This document shows, one piece after another, positions 8,084 to 16,344 of a stretch of DNA of 64,000 nt. The first letter of the stretch is position 1, and the number at the start of each line of letters is the position of its first letter. Origin of the DNA: DTWD01 sp963662965 (GTDB taxonomy: Bacteria; Acidobacteriota; Vicinamibacteria; Vicinamibacterales; UBA8438); NCBI GenBank assembly GCA_963662965.1, contig OY759970.1, forward strand, positions 3,162,001 to 3,226,000. The letters run 5' to 3'. The position numbers were made by a program, and so were the translations under genes. Below the pieces are notes generated by a model. The model saw only the letters and a program-made list of their open reading frames with translations. It did not search any database and had not been told where the DNA came from.

Positions 8084-10360
8084 CTACTGCGCACGTATCG
8101 TCGAGGTGGCGGGAAACGCGTCGGCAGGGCGCGCCGCCAAGCGCGCCTGACACGCGTGGCTCGCCTCGAGGAAGAGCTGGGCTTCCTCGATGAGTTGACG
8201 CGCCGCCTCCGGGGTGTCGTGACCGCCGGACGCATGGCGGCGGAACAGATACATCGCGAACTTGCCGCGAGCATACTTGTCGAAGAACAGCTCGGTGTCG
8301 AAGAATCGGGCCCTGAATTCCCGCACGATTATATCCGGGTCATCCGAGATGTCGATGAATTCGGTCTTAATGAGTCCCTTGGCCGCGAGCAGCATCGCGT
8401 TGTACGCGAGCCGGTCTGCCTCGACCAGCGCGTGCTCTTCCAGGCGCAGCTGGGCTTCGAAGATCTGGGCTTCGGCCGCCGCTAGGTCGAACTCCGTGAG
8501 TGACACCACCTCACCGGCGCATTCGCCGATCCCCATGTCGCCGAGGGTGAACTCGCGTGGGTCGCCCCAATCCGAGTAATAGTCCGGCTGCGCGTCGTGC
8601 GCCGGGACGGCGGTCAGGTCGTCGAGCATCTCCTTGAAGGCACGCTTGCCGACCCGCCGCGTGTAGTCTTGGAAGCTCTCGCCCTCGTGACGCTCGTCGG
8701 CGAAGCGTTTCGTGATCCGGTCGACGACTTCCGGGATCCGCTTCGACGGAATGGCGCCAGTCGCCAAGCCGTATGAGCCGCCGTTGTCGAGCCACTTGCC
8801 ACCAAGGACCACCTGGAAGTGCGGCACGGCGTAGCCGCCGATGTTGCGGCTGACGCCGTAGAAGCCGAGGTCGGCGAGATGGTGCTGCCCGCACGAATTG
8901 AAGCAGCCGCTGGTCTTGATGCGCAGTCCTTGGAGCGCTGGGTCAACCGTGTCGCCGCGCGCCGCGAGGCGTGACGCGAGCTCGGCGGCGAGCCCACGCG
9001 ACGATGCGATGCCGAGCTTGCAGGTGTCGGTGCCAGGGCACGCCGTGATGTCGGCGATGGTTCCGGCGCCGCCGTGGTCGAGTCCGACTTCGGCGAGCGC
9101 GTCGTAGAGCGTCCGCAGGTCAGCTTCACTGACCCACCGAAGGACCACGTTCTGCTCAACCGTGAGGCGGACCGTGCCACCCACATAGTCTCGGGCGAGC
9201 GCGGCGAGCCGTCGCATCTGATGGGCGGTCAAGTCGCCGAGCGGCAGCGCAACGGTGACGACGGTGTATCCGGCTTGGCGCTGCCGATAGACATTGGTGC
9301 GTGACCAGCGCTCGAAGTCGCCGTCCTGTGACCCCGACTCGTTGGATGTTCCGCCCTCCTTGAGCGGCTGTTCCGCATGGGCCGGGGCGTCAGCGACGTG
9401 CGCGGTCCAGCGCGGGTCGTCAGGTAGTTGCGCGCGTTCTTCGAAGACGAGGCGCTTGAATTCGTCGAGGCCCAGCTGGGCGACGAGAAACTTGATCCGC
9501 GCGCGCGCGCGGTTTCGCTTCTCGCCGAGACGAGCGAACACCCGCGAGATCGCCTGTGCGAGCGGCAGCAACTCCTCGACGGGGAGAAACTCTTGAAAGA
9601 GCTGGGCTTGATGCGGCACCGCTCCCAGTCCGCCGCCGACGTAGGTTTCGAATCCGCGACGCTCTACGCCGTTTTCCGTCCGCGTGACGGCGATCAGCCC
9701 CAGGTCGTGCATCGACACCAAGCCACATGCGTGTTGACGACAGCCGGAGAACGCCACCTTGAACTTCCGGCCGAAGTCCTGCGTATCAGGGTGACCGAGC
9801 AAAAACCGCATGCACGCCTCGGCGTACGGCGTGACGTCGAAGGTCTCGTCGCGGCAGACGCCCGCCAACGGGCAGCTCGTGACGTTGCGTACGGTGTTCC
9901 CGCACGCTTCTCGCGTCGTGACCCCAACCGCGGCCAGTCGGCGCATTAGGTTGGGTGTATCGTCGATATGCACGAAGTGAAGTTGAATATCCTGACGCGT
10001 CGTCACGTGGCAGACGCCGTCGCTATATTCCTCGGCCAGCTCCGCTAGCGTGTCCATTTGATCCGGCGTCACGCGCCCCATGGGGATCTTGATCCGCTGC
10101 ATCCCGGGGGCATCCCACACCGTCTCGGGCCCCTTGGTGAGGCCGTTCGCCGGGTACGCGAGCGGTTTGGGGCCGGTGCCGTCGTTGCGTTGGCCGTTGT
10201 CGTACCGTTGGCCGTAGACGCCGCGCCGTAGGCGAGTTTCCGCGAAGACTTTCTCGTCGACCTTGCCTTGTCGTCGCAGCGCGATCTGGCTCTCGAACGC
10301 GTCGATCTCCGCGCCCAAGTCGGCCGGGATACGGTCAGCGAGCGTTTCTTTCCACGTCAT
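8084..10360 (-). CDS. Siroheme/4Fe-4S sulfite or nitrite reductase with C-terminal helical extension
   Basis: Six-electron reduction of sulfite to sulfide (or nitrite to ammonia). 758 residues. It has two ferredoxin-like half domains and the siroheme/[4Fe-4S] ligands in the second half: TDTCKLGI (with ACPG just before) and SGCFNSCGQHH. A related SGCRQHACGL motif in the first half reflects the internal duplication. The last 150 residues (from about 600) form a mostly helical extension absent from classic CysI. It lies in an operon with siroheme synthesis genes and APS reductase, so sulfite is the more likely substrate. Sequence alone does not separate sulfite from nitrite reductase with certainty. 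Confidence 0.9.
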   Translation of the reverse strand: MTWKETLADRIPADLGAEIDAFESQIALRRQGKVDEKVFAETRLRRGVYGQRYDNGQRNDGTGPKPLAYPANGLTKGPETVWDAPGMQRIKIPMGRVTPDQMDTLAELAEEYSDGVCHVTTRQDIQLHFVHIDDTPNLMRRLAAVGVTTREACGNTVRNVTSCPLAGVCRDETFDVTPYAEACMRFLLGHPDTQDFGRKFKVAFSGCRQHACGLVSMHDLGLIAVTRTENGVERRGFETYVGGGLGAVPHQAQLFQEFLPVEELLPLAQAISRVFARLGEKRNRARARIKFLVAQLGLDEFKRLVFEERAQLPDDPRWTAHVADAPAHAEQPLKEGGTSNESGSQDGDFERWSRTNVYRQRQAGYTVVTVALPLGDLTAHQMRRLAALARDYVGGTVRLTVEQNVVLRWVSEADLRTLYDALAEVGLDHGGAGTIADITACPGTDTCKLGIASSRGLAAELASRLAARGDTVDPALQGLRIKTSGCFNSCGQHHLADLGFYGVSRNIGGYAVPHFQVVLGGKWLDNGGSYGLATGAIPSKRIPEVVDRITKRFADERHEGESFQDYTRRVGKRAFKEMLDDLTAVPAHDAQPDYYSDWGDPREFTLGDMGIGECAGEVVSLTEFDLAAAEAQIFEAQLRLEEHALVEADRLAYNAMLLAAKGLIKTEFIDISDDPDIIVREFRARFFDTELFFDKYARGKFAMYLFRRHASGGHDTPEAARQLIEEAQLFLEASHACQARLAARPADAFPATSTIRAQ

Positions 10361-10368
10361 GGTTCCAC

Positions 10369-11175
10369 CTATTGCTGCAGCGCGATTGCGTCACCGGTCT
10401 GTGTCAAGTGTGCGGCGTCGCCGATCACGGCGCTGAGCCGGGTGACCTCGCCGATGACGATGGTTGCCGGCGTATTGCCGACCGCGACGGACGCGGCGTC
10501 GAATTCAGCCAAATCGGTGAGGCATCCGGTCCAGAGCTGCATCTGCGGCGTGGACGCCGCCAGCACGATCGCGGTCGGCGTGTCGGCGGCCCATCCGTGG
10601 CCAAGGAGTGTCGCCGCGATACGTCTACGTTGTCGGAGTCCCATCAGCACGACCACCGTCATCGAACCAGGCGCCAAGGCGCCCAGGATCGGCTCGAAGA
10701 CCTCGGCCGCGTGTCCCGACACGACCGTGAAGCCAGAGGCAAGGCCGCGATGGGTGACCGGAATACCCGCAAGCTCGGCGGCCGACACTGCCGCGCTGAT
10801 GCCCGGAATCACTTCGAATGGGACACCGGCCGCTTTGAGCGCCAGCGCTTCCTCTCCACCTCGCCCAAGCACGAAGGGATCGCCGCACTTCAGGCGGACG
10901 ACCCGCTTGCCCTGGCGGGCACCCCGGATCATGAGGCGATGGATCGTCTCCTGGCTGACCGTTCGCCGCCGTGCTCGCTTGCTCACGCGAAAACACTGTG
11001 CCCGGCGCGCCATCGCGACCACCTCCGCCGGCACGAGTCCGTCGAAGAAAACGAGGTCGGCGTCGGAAAGCCGGCGCGCTGCCTTGATCGTGAGTAGCTC
11101 AGGGTCACCCGGTCCGGCTCCGACGAGCGACACGAAGCCGGCGGGCGCGGTCAATGATGCCGATGGTACGGTCAT
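10369..11175 (-). CDS. cobA: Uroporphyrinogen-III C-methyltransferase (SUMT)
   Basis: Methylates uroporphyrinogen III twice with SAM to give precorrin-2, the first step toward siroheme. The chosen ATG at 11175 gives 268 residues; an upstream ATG at 11226 would overlap the preceding gene. Visible motifs are VGAGPGDPELLTIKA (SAM site), VRLKCGDPFVLGRGGEE and a TVVSGH block. It lies 4 bases after the precorrin-2 dehydrogenase gene. Together the two replace the fused CysG of enterobacteria and supply the prosthetic group for the reductase encoded next. Confidence 0.93.
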   Translation of the reverse strand: MTVPSASLTAPAGFVSLVGAGPGDPELLTIKAARRLSDADLVFFDGLVPAEVVAMARRAQCFRVSKRARRRTVSQETIHRLMIRGARQGKRVVRLKCGDPFVLGRGGEEALALKAAGVPFEVIPGISAAVSAAELAGIPVTHRGLASGFTVVSGHAAEVFEPILGALAPGSMTVVVLMGLRQRRRIAATLLGHGWAADTPTAIVLAASTPQMQLWTGCLTDLAEFDAASVAVGNTPATIVIGEVTRLSAVIGDAAHLTQTGDAIALQQ

Positions 11176-11179
11176 CTCG

Positions 11180-11791
11180 CTACTGGTCCTGATCAACGGG
11201 CTCAGCGGGCCCAACCGCGCCGTCATCCTCTGCGGCCGGCTCGTACAGGCGGATCAGCGACTCCAACAGCTCGGGTCGGCGCTGGGGCATCGGCACCGCT
11301 TCCGTTCGCCAGCGCTCGCGCAAGCGGGCGGCCTCAGACATCCAGCGCTCCAGTTCTTGGGCCGGAAGCACGGCATCGAGCCCTTCCCGTAACAGCCCGG
11401 CCAGCGCCGGCGCCCGACCGTCGGTCGAGATCGCGAAGGTAACGCCGGCCCGGCGAACAACGCCGCCGAGGTACAGACTCGCATTTGGTGGGTCGTCGAC
11501 GGCGTTCACGAAGATCTGACGCGTCTCGGCCGCCTCGGCCACCGCCCGATTCACCGCGGGTACCGCCGCGGCCACGACGAGCCACGCCCGGTCGAGGTCC
11601 GACGGCCGAAACGCTCGCTTGACGACGGTCACGTCGCCTGCCTCAATCTCCGCCGTGACGGTGGGTGCGACGACGGTAATGTCGGCGCCCGCGTCTTGCA
11701 AGGCCCGAAGCTTCGATGTCGCGACCGGGCCGCCGCCGACCACGACCACGCGGCGGCCCGCCAGCTTGACAAAGGCGGGGAAGAGCTCCAT
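11180..11791 (-). CDS. Precorrin-2 dehydrogenase / sirohydrochlorin ferrochelatase (Met8/CysG-N type)
   Basis: 203 residues from the ATG at 11791. The N-terminal NAD-binding fold is clear (VVVVGGGPVATSK), followed by the typical VNAVDDPPNASLYLGGVVRR and FAISTDGRAPALAG blocks of siroheme synthase N-terminal domains. It oxidises precorrin-2 to sirohydrochlorin and, in this family, often inserts iron. An acidic tail (VGPAEPVDQDQ) ends the protein. It is encoded between cysH and the methyltransferase gene, consistent with dedicated siroheme supply for sulfite reduction. Confidence 0.9.
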   Translation of the reverse strand: MELFPAFVKLAGRRVVVVGGGPVATSKLRALQDAGADITVVAPTVTAEIEAGDVTVVKRAFRPSDLDRAWLVVAAAVPAVNRAVAEAAETRQIFVNAVDDPPNASLYLGGVVRRAGVTFAISTDGRAPALAGLLREGLDAVLPAQELERWMSEAARLRERWRTEAVPMPQRRPELLESLIRLYEPAAEDDGAVGPAEPVDQDQ

Positions 11792-11810
11792 TGCGCTACC
11801 GCTCCTGTAT

Positions 11811-12554
11811 TCAAGGTCGAAGTCGAGTCGGTACCGCGGGCCCGTGCAACCCGCATTCGGTCTTCGCGGTCCCTCGCCAACGACCGGCACGGTCGTCCTC
11901 GCCCGCCTCGACCTGACTCGTGCATGGCCAGCAACCGATGCTTGGATAGCCGTTGTCGTGCAACGGATTGTACGGCACCTCGTGCTGGACGAGATGACGC
12001 CATATATCCTTCTTCGTCCAGGCGACGAGCGGATTGATCTTGACGATGCCGAACTTCGAGTCCCATTCGACGACCTTCGCGTCGGCTCGCTCCGGCGTCT
12101 GGTCGCGGCGAATCGCCGTGATCCAGGCGTCGACATGGGCCAGCGCTGCCTTGAGCGAGACGACCTTCCGCATCTCGCAGCACCGGTCGGGTGCGCGCTC
12201 CCACAGGCGGTCGCCGTACTCACGCGCTTGCTGCTCGACGCTGAGTGCCGGGGCCACCCCGCGAACCTTGACGTCGTAACGGGATTCGAGGCGGTGCCAG
12301 AGCTCGTAGGTCTCCTCGAAGAGCAGCCCGGTATCGAGCGTGAAGAGGTCGATCGGAATCTGGTGGCGCCCTATGAGGTCGATCAACAGGCACCCCTCCG
12401 GGCCAAACCCGGTCGCGAAGCTCAGCCGGTCGCGGTAGCGGTCGGACGCCAACCGCAGGATCTCCTCGGCCGGACGTCCCTCCAGGTCCGCCGCGACCTC
12501 CGTCAATCCTTCCGGTGCCTGCCGTTTCGCCGGCTGCGTTGCTACGTTGCTCAC
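11811..12554 (-). CDS. cysH: Assimilatory APS reductase, [4Fe-4S] type
   Basis: 247 residues from a GTG at 12554, whose first bases overlap the stop of the upstream gene (GTGA), so translation is coupled. It carries the PP-loop fold of the CysH family and all marks of the iron-sulfur APS-reducing subgroup: DRCCEMRK, then IGCWPCTS (the CC...CxxC cluster), and the catalytic Cys in KTECGLH near the C-terminus. It reduces adenylyl sulfate to sulfite using thioredoxin. Enterobacterial PAPS reductases lack the CC/CxxC cysteines. The presence of an APS kinase domain nearby is therefore notable. Confidence 0.93.
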   Translation of the reverse strand: MSNVATQPAKRQAPEGLTEVAADLEGRPAEEILRLASDRYRDRLSFATGFGPEGCLLIDLIGRHQIPIDLFTLDTGLLFEETYELWHRLESRYDVKVRGVAPALSVEQQAREYGDRLWERAPDRCCEMRKVVSLKAALAHVDAWITAIRRDQTPERADAKVVEWDSKFGIVKINPLVAWTKKDIWRHLVQHEVPYNPLHDNGYPSIGCWPCTSQVEAGEDDRAGRWRGTAKTECGLHGPAVPTRLRP

Positions 12555-13345
12555 GGGCCTGTCCCTTCGTATGTCGCCGCTACCCCCGGTGAGAATCCGA
12601 ACAGGGCCAACTGACAACCGATGACAACCAGCATGACCGCCAGGCCGGTCCGCAGCGAGCGCTCGGGAATCGCCGTCGCCAGGCGCGCCCCGGTCAACAC
12701 GCCCGGCACCGCGCCAACAAGGACCGCCGCCGCGAGTGCGATGTCGACACGGCCGGCCACCGCATGCCCGACCGTCGCCGCGGCCGATAGGATGAGCGCG
12801 TGAATGAGGTCGGTCCCGACTGTCGTACGCGCGTCGAGCGGATACCGCAGCGCCAGGAAACACAGCAGTAGCGACCCGCTGCCGACGCTCGTCATGCTCA
12901 CCAAGCCGCCGGTCATGAAACCGAGCGCCGCGGTTGTCGCGGCCGACGGCAACCGCGTTGGATGGGTCCGCCCCGCGAGCCGCATCCCGAGAAACAGGGC
13001 GCCACCGGCGAGGACGAGCACCAATCCCAGCACGCGCGTCAGCCACACGTCGATCTGCTCGACCGGCATCCGGTTGAGGATCGAGATACCGACCGCCGCG
13101 CCGGGGATCGAACCGACGGCGAGCCATCCGACCGTCGGCCAGTGCACTTCGCGACGAATGGCGTAGAAGCCGCCGCCAAACAGCTTCATGCCGCTCGCAA
13201 TCAGCACGTCCGACCCGATGGCGATCGAAGGTGGGACGCGCGCGATCAGCACGAGTGCGGGCGTCAAGAGGGCGCCACCACCGGTCGAGGTGGCGCCGAC
13301 CAGCAGCCCGACGACGAATCCGATAGCAGCTTGGGCGAAATCCAC
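12551..13345 (-). CDS. TauE/SafE-family sulfite exporter-like membrane protein
   Basis: 264 residues from a GTG at 13345. It has about eight predicted membrane segments and two glycine-rich repeats typical of the family (GATSTGGGALLTPALV and SVGSGSLLLCFLALR). Members move sulfite, sulfate or sulfonates. Here it heads the sulfur assimilation operon, so uptake or release of a sulfur oxyanion is likely. The frame is open upstream to 13480, but an intrinsic terminator lies in that extension, making an upstream start improbable. TTG or GTG just after the T-run is the likely start; no good ribosome binding site is visible except GGGAGGTGA, which is buried in the terminator stem. Confidence 0.82.
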   Translation of the reverse strand: MDFAQAAIGFVVGLLVGATSTGGGALLTPALVLIARVPPSIAIGSDVLIASGMKLFGGGFYAIRREVHWPTVGWLAVGSIPGAAVGISILNRMPVEQIDVWLTRVLGLVLVLAGGALFLGMRLAGRTHPTRLPSAATTAALGFMTGGLVSMTSVGSGSLLLCFLALRYPLDARTTVGTDLIHALILSAAATVGHAVAGRVDIALAAAVLVGAVPGVLTGARLATAIPERSLRTGLAVMLVVIGCQLALFGFSPGVAATYEGTGP

Positions 13346-13349
13346 AGGC

Positions 13350-13382
13350 AAAAAAAAACCCGGGAGGCGTTCACCTCCCGGG
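13350..13382 (-). terminator. Intrinsic terminator in the leader of the sulfur operon
   Basis: On the minus strand a perfect 9-bp stem (CCCGGGAGG with CCTCCCGGG, loop of 6) is followed by a run of nine T. It is placed between the presumed promoter and the first structural gene, only about 5 bases before the start codon, which fits transcription attenuation rather than an end of operon. The stem also contains a GGGAGGTGA ribosome-binding-like sequence. Confidence 0.85.
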
Positions 13383-13416
13383 CCTTCGGTCCTCTCGTTT
13401 TTGGTTTGCCGCTTCG

Positions 13417-13518
13417 TTATGACGCAGCAGTCAACGCGGTACGACCGGCGGCGCGGGGGCCCACTGGGGGCTCCATACAACTGCAGCCGCGGTCGAGCTT
13501 TGACGTTGACGCGTACAT
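13417..13518 (-). CDS. Putative 33-residue leader peptide with CSC motif
   Basis: A short frame starting ATG TAC GCG and ending TAA, lying 34 bases upstream of the intrinsic terminator. The product contains RGCSCMEPP near its centre, i.e. Cys-Ser-Cys-Met within four codons. Its position between promoter and terminator resembles leader peptides that sense charged tRNA-Cys. The ATG is only a few bases downstream of the predicted transcription start, so it would be leaderless. An ATG 12 bases upstream in the same frame is an alternative start. No homology is claimed. Confidence 0.45.
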   Translation of the reverse strand: MYASTSKLDRGCSCMEPPVGPRAAGRTALTAAS

Positions 13519-13528
13519 CACTCCGATC

Positions 13529-13559
13529 ATTCTAGCAGGAGAGGCGTGAGTTCGGTCAA
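13529..13559 (-). promoter_or_regulatory. Candidate promoter of the sulfur assimilation operon
   Basis: On the minus strand TTGACC (13559-13554) and TAGAAT (13534-13529) are separated by 19 bases, longer than the ideal 17. The -10 element matches well. The predicted start falls near 13521, just ahead of the putative leader peptide. The region between here and 13672 is the divergent promoter zone shared with the ATP sulfurylase gene. Confidence 0.4.
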
Positions 13560-13671
13560 GTGCGCCTGAGCCACGCGAACCGTCTCGGCCAGCCGCGCCG
13601 TGGTAAGCTGAAGAGTTGGGTTCAAGCGCATCCGTCCTCCCAATACCTGCCTACTAAGGAGTAGACCTGTC

Positions 13672-15399
13672 TTGCCCGACCATCTCATCGCCCCGCACGG
13701 CGGGGCGCTCGTCAACCTGTTCGTGGACGACGACCGCCGAGCCGCGCTCACAGCAGAGTCTCGCGATTGGCCGTCCCACGATCTGACGCCACGTCAGCTG
13801 TGCGACCTCGAGCTCCTGATGAGCGGCGGGTTTTCGCCGCTGACCGGTTTTCTCGGTCAGAACGACTACGAGCGCGTCTGCGCCGAGATGCGACTCGCTG
13901 ATGGCACGCTCTGGCCGGTCCCGATCACCCTGGACGTCCCCGAGGCGCTCGCCACCACGCTCGAGCCCGGCACCAACCTCGCCTTGCGGGACGAGGAAGG
14001 GGTGATGGTCGCGGCGCTCGCGGTCGAGGACGTCTGGCCGCCGGATCGGGAGGCGGAGGCGACAGCGGTCTTTGGCACCGTCAACCACGAGCATCCCGGC
14101 GTGGCGCATCTGCTCGATCGCACCGAGTCGTACTACGTCGGCGGACGGGTGACGGCGTTCCAGTCGGTGACCCACCACGACTACAAGCCACTACGACACT
14201 CGCCGGCGGAACTGCGGAGCGAATTCGTCAAGCTCGACTGGACCAAGGTGGTGGCGTTCCAGACACGGAATCCGATGCACCGTGCCCATCAGGAGCTCAC
14301 GCTGCGGGCGGCCAAGGAGGTGGACGCGAATCTCTTGATTCATCCGGTCGTCGGCTTGACGAAGCCGGGCGATGTAGACCACTACACGCGCGTGCGCTGC
14401 TACCAGGCACTCTTGCATCGCTACCCATCGCAAACGGCGATGCTCTCACTGCTGCCGCTCGCGATGCGCATGGGGGGGCCACGCGAGGCGGTGTGGCACG
14501 CCATCATCCGCAAGAACCACGGCTGCACCCATCTCATCGTGGGGCGCGACCACGCCGGGCCGGGCAGCGATTCGGATAGCAACCCGTTCTACGGACCGTA
14601 CGACGCGCAGGAGCTGCTGCGTGAGCACGAAGACGAGCTCGGCGTCACGATGGTGCCGTTCAAAATGATGGTCTATGTCGAGGAGCTCGACTCCTACGTG
14701 CCGATTGACGAGGTGCCTAAAGGCAAACGCACCCTCAATCTTTCCGGTACGGAACTCCGTCAGAGGCTCGCCGGGGGCAAAGACATCCCACCCTGGTTTA
14801 CGTTCGCCGACGTCGCGCAGGAGTTGCGGCGCAGCCATCCACCGCGGCAACGGCAGGGCTTCACCGTCTTCTTTACGGGGCTGTCAGGGTCCGGCAAGTC
14901 GACGGTCGCGAACGCGCTCCTCGTGAAGTTTCTCGAGCTCGGCGGCCGCGCCGTCACGCTGCTGGACGGCGACCTGGTTCGCAAGAACCTCTCGTCTGAG
15001 CTCGGCTTCTCCAAGGAGCATCGCGACCTCAACATCCGCCGGATCGGATACGTGGCGTCCGAGATCACGAAGAACGGCGGCATCGCCGTCTGCGCGCCGA
15101 TCGCGCCGTACGACGCGGTGCGGAAAGATGTCCGGGCCACGGTCGAGCCGGTCGGCGGGTTCATGTTGGTCCATGTCGACACGCCGCTGGAGGTCTGCGA
15201 GCAGCGGGACCGCAAAGGGCTCTACGCCAAAGCGCGCGCCGGCATCATCAAGGAGTTCACCGGGATCTCCGACCCGTACGAGGAACCGGCTGACGACGAC
15301 TTGACGATCGATACGACATCGCTCACCCCAGAAGAAGCGGCGCAGCATATCGTCCTGCACCTCGAGCGAGAGGGCTACATCGGGGCGGACGAGGACTAG
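13672..15399 (+). CDS. Bifunctional sulfate adenylyltransferase / adenylylsulfate kinase
   Basis: Activates sulfate to APS and phosphorylates APS to PAPS. 575 residues from TTG at 13672, which has a good ribosome binding site (AAGGAG, 10 bases upstream). The ATP sulfurylase domain (about 1-390) shows FQTRNPMHRAHQELT and GRDHAGPG. The APS kinase domain (about 395-575) shows the P-loop GLSGSGKST and ICAPIAPYDAVRKDVR-like motif AVCAPIAPYDAVRKDVR. This domain order (sulfurylase first) occurs in several bacteria and is the reverse of animal PAPS synthase. It is divergent from the sulfur operon. The stop codon is formed by the edge of a palindromic repeat. Confidence 0.96.
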   Translation: MPDHLIAPHGGALVNLFVDDDRRAALTAESRDWPSHDLTPRQLCDLELLMSGGFSPLTGFLGQNDYERVCAEMRLADGTLWPVPITLDVPEALATTLEPGTNLALRDEEGVMVAALAVEDVWPPDREAEATAVFGTVNHEHPGVAHLLDRTESYYVGGRVTAFQSVTHHDYKPLRHSPAELRSEFVKLDWTKVVAFQTRNPMHRAHQELTLRAAKEVDANLLIHPVVGLTKPGDVDHYTRVRCYQALLHRYPSQTAMLSLLPLAMRMGGPREAVWHAIIRKNHGCTHLIVGRDHAGPGSDSDSNPFYGPYDAQELLREHEDELGVTMVPFKMMVYVEELDSYVPIDEVPKGKRTLNLSGTELRQRLAGGKDIPPWFTFADVAQELRRSHPPRQRQGFTVFFTGLSGSGKSTVANALLVKFLELGGRAVTLLDGDLVRKNLSSELGFSKEHRDLNIRRIGYVASEITKNGGIAVCAPIAPYDAVRKDVRATVEPVGGFMLVHVDTPLEVCEQRDRKGLYAKARAGIIKEFTGISDPYEEPADDDLTIDTTSLTPEEAAQHIVLHLEREGYIGADED

Positions 15400-15490
15400 G
15401 GCGCGCACGGCGCGCCCCCGCCGGAACGGAGTGGGGCTTTGGGGTCCGCACGAGTGACGGCGACGGGGTTCGGGGCAGTCAGCCCCGTCT
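15398..15490 (-). repeat. GC-rich palindromic repeat, copy R2
   Basis: A full-length short form in reverse orientation: agggcgcgcacggcgcgccc at its left and gggcagtcagccccgtct at its right. The first two bases are the AG of the TAG stop of the ATP sulfurylase/APS kinase gene. Both ends can fold into GC stems (GGGCGCGC/GCGCGCCC and GGGGC/GCCCC). Confidence 0.85.
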
Positions 15491-15501
15491 AATAAGCCGC
15501 A

Positions 15502-16107
15502 ATGAGCGAACATCAGCCGGCCGATCGGTTCGTTGCGGCAATGGACCGGTTCGACCGTGCCCATGCGGGAGACCCGCACACGGAAACGGTGGCCGGCGTG
15601 GTGCACGCGAAAGAGCTGCTCTACGCGCAGCGGATGACGGAGACCCTCGGGCGTTTCGCGCCAGACGCCTCCGACGCGGTCCGTCTGGCGGTGCGTTGTC
15701 AACACATCCGCCGCTGGACCGTTCCGCGGGCGACGTACCCGGACGGGCGCGACGGGTACCGGCGGTGGCGTACGGATCTCGCGCGGTTTCACGCGGAGAC
15801 CGCCGGCGAGATCCTTCGCGACGTCGGGTATGACGATGCGACCATCGGCCGTGTCCAGGCGTTGCTCCGCAAGGAGCGGTTGAAAGCCGACCCGGAGGTC
15901 CAGCTCCTCGAAGATGTCGCCTGCCTCGTCTTCTTGACCCACTATCTTCCAGCGTTCGTCACGCAGCACGAGGCATCCAAGGTGGTCGACGTTCTTCGCA
16001 AGACGTGGCGAAAGATGTCAGATGATGGCCACGCCGCCGCCCTTCGGCTCGAGCTGAGTGCGGACGTGCGGACGCTCGTCGAGGCGGCCGTTTCCGAGCG
16101 AGAGTAG
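15502..16107 (+). CDS. DUF4202 family protein
   Basis: 201 residues, soluble, no signal peptide. The family hallmark block is CQHIRRWTVPRATYPDGRDG with GYRRWR; further conserved parts are FHAETAGEILRDVGY and EDVACLVFLTHYLPAF. The repeated His/Asp-rich helices recall HD-type phosphohydrolases, but this is a loose comparison. It follows the ATP sulfurylase/APS kinase gene after a 100-bp palindromic repeat and could share its transcript, suggesting but not proving a link to sulfate activation. No reaction is known to me. Confidence 0.8.
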   Translation: MSEHQPADRFVAAMDRFDRAHAGDPHTETVAGVVHAKELLYAQRMTETLGRFAPDASDAVRLAVRCQHIRRWTVPRATYPDGRDGYRRWRTDLARFHAETAGEILRDVGYDDATIGRVQALLRKERLKADPEVQLLEDVACLVFLTHYLPAFVTQHEASKVVDVLRKTWRKMSDDGHAAALRLELSADVRTLVEAAVSERE

Positions 16108-16121
16108 CCGGAGCGGTCCAC

Positions 16122-16344
16122 GTTCAGACCGGGGGAATATCGCGCTCGGTCGAAACTATTCAGCCTCGCGCGCTTCCCCCAGACCCCTTGGCTCCCTCAG
16201 TTAGTGGGGCCCCGATGCCCCACGCCACTGGGTCGCCCGAATAAGGACCAGGGCGCGCACGTGCGAGCCCCCGCGGCCACGGAGCGGGGCTCTTGGGGTC
16301 CCCGCGAGTGGCCGCGACGGGGTTCGGGGCAGTCAGCCCCGTCT
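16122..16344 (-). repeat. GC-rich palindromic repeat, long form R3
   Basis: About 223 bp in reverse orientation between two convergent genes. It contains the standard 90-bp unit (16252-16344) plus a second module with gtggggcatcggggccccac (read on the minus strand) and ending at gttcagaccgggggaat near 16122. The same two-module arrangement is found in forward orientation at 39615-39833. The unit's left end (AGACGGGGCTGA on the minus strand) encodes the last codons and the TGA stop of the BASS transporter gene. Confidence 0.85.

Noticed and set aside
13345..13480. Extended start for the TauE-type exporter at 13480
   Set aside because: The extension would translate through an intrinsic terminator and is not membrane-protein-like; the start just after the T-run fits the family.
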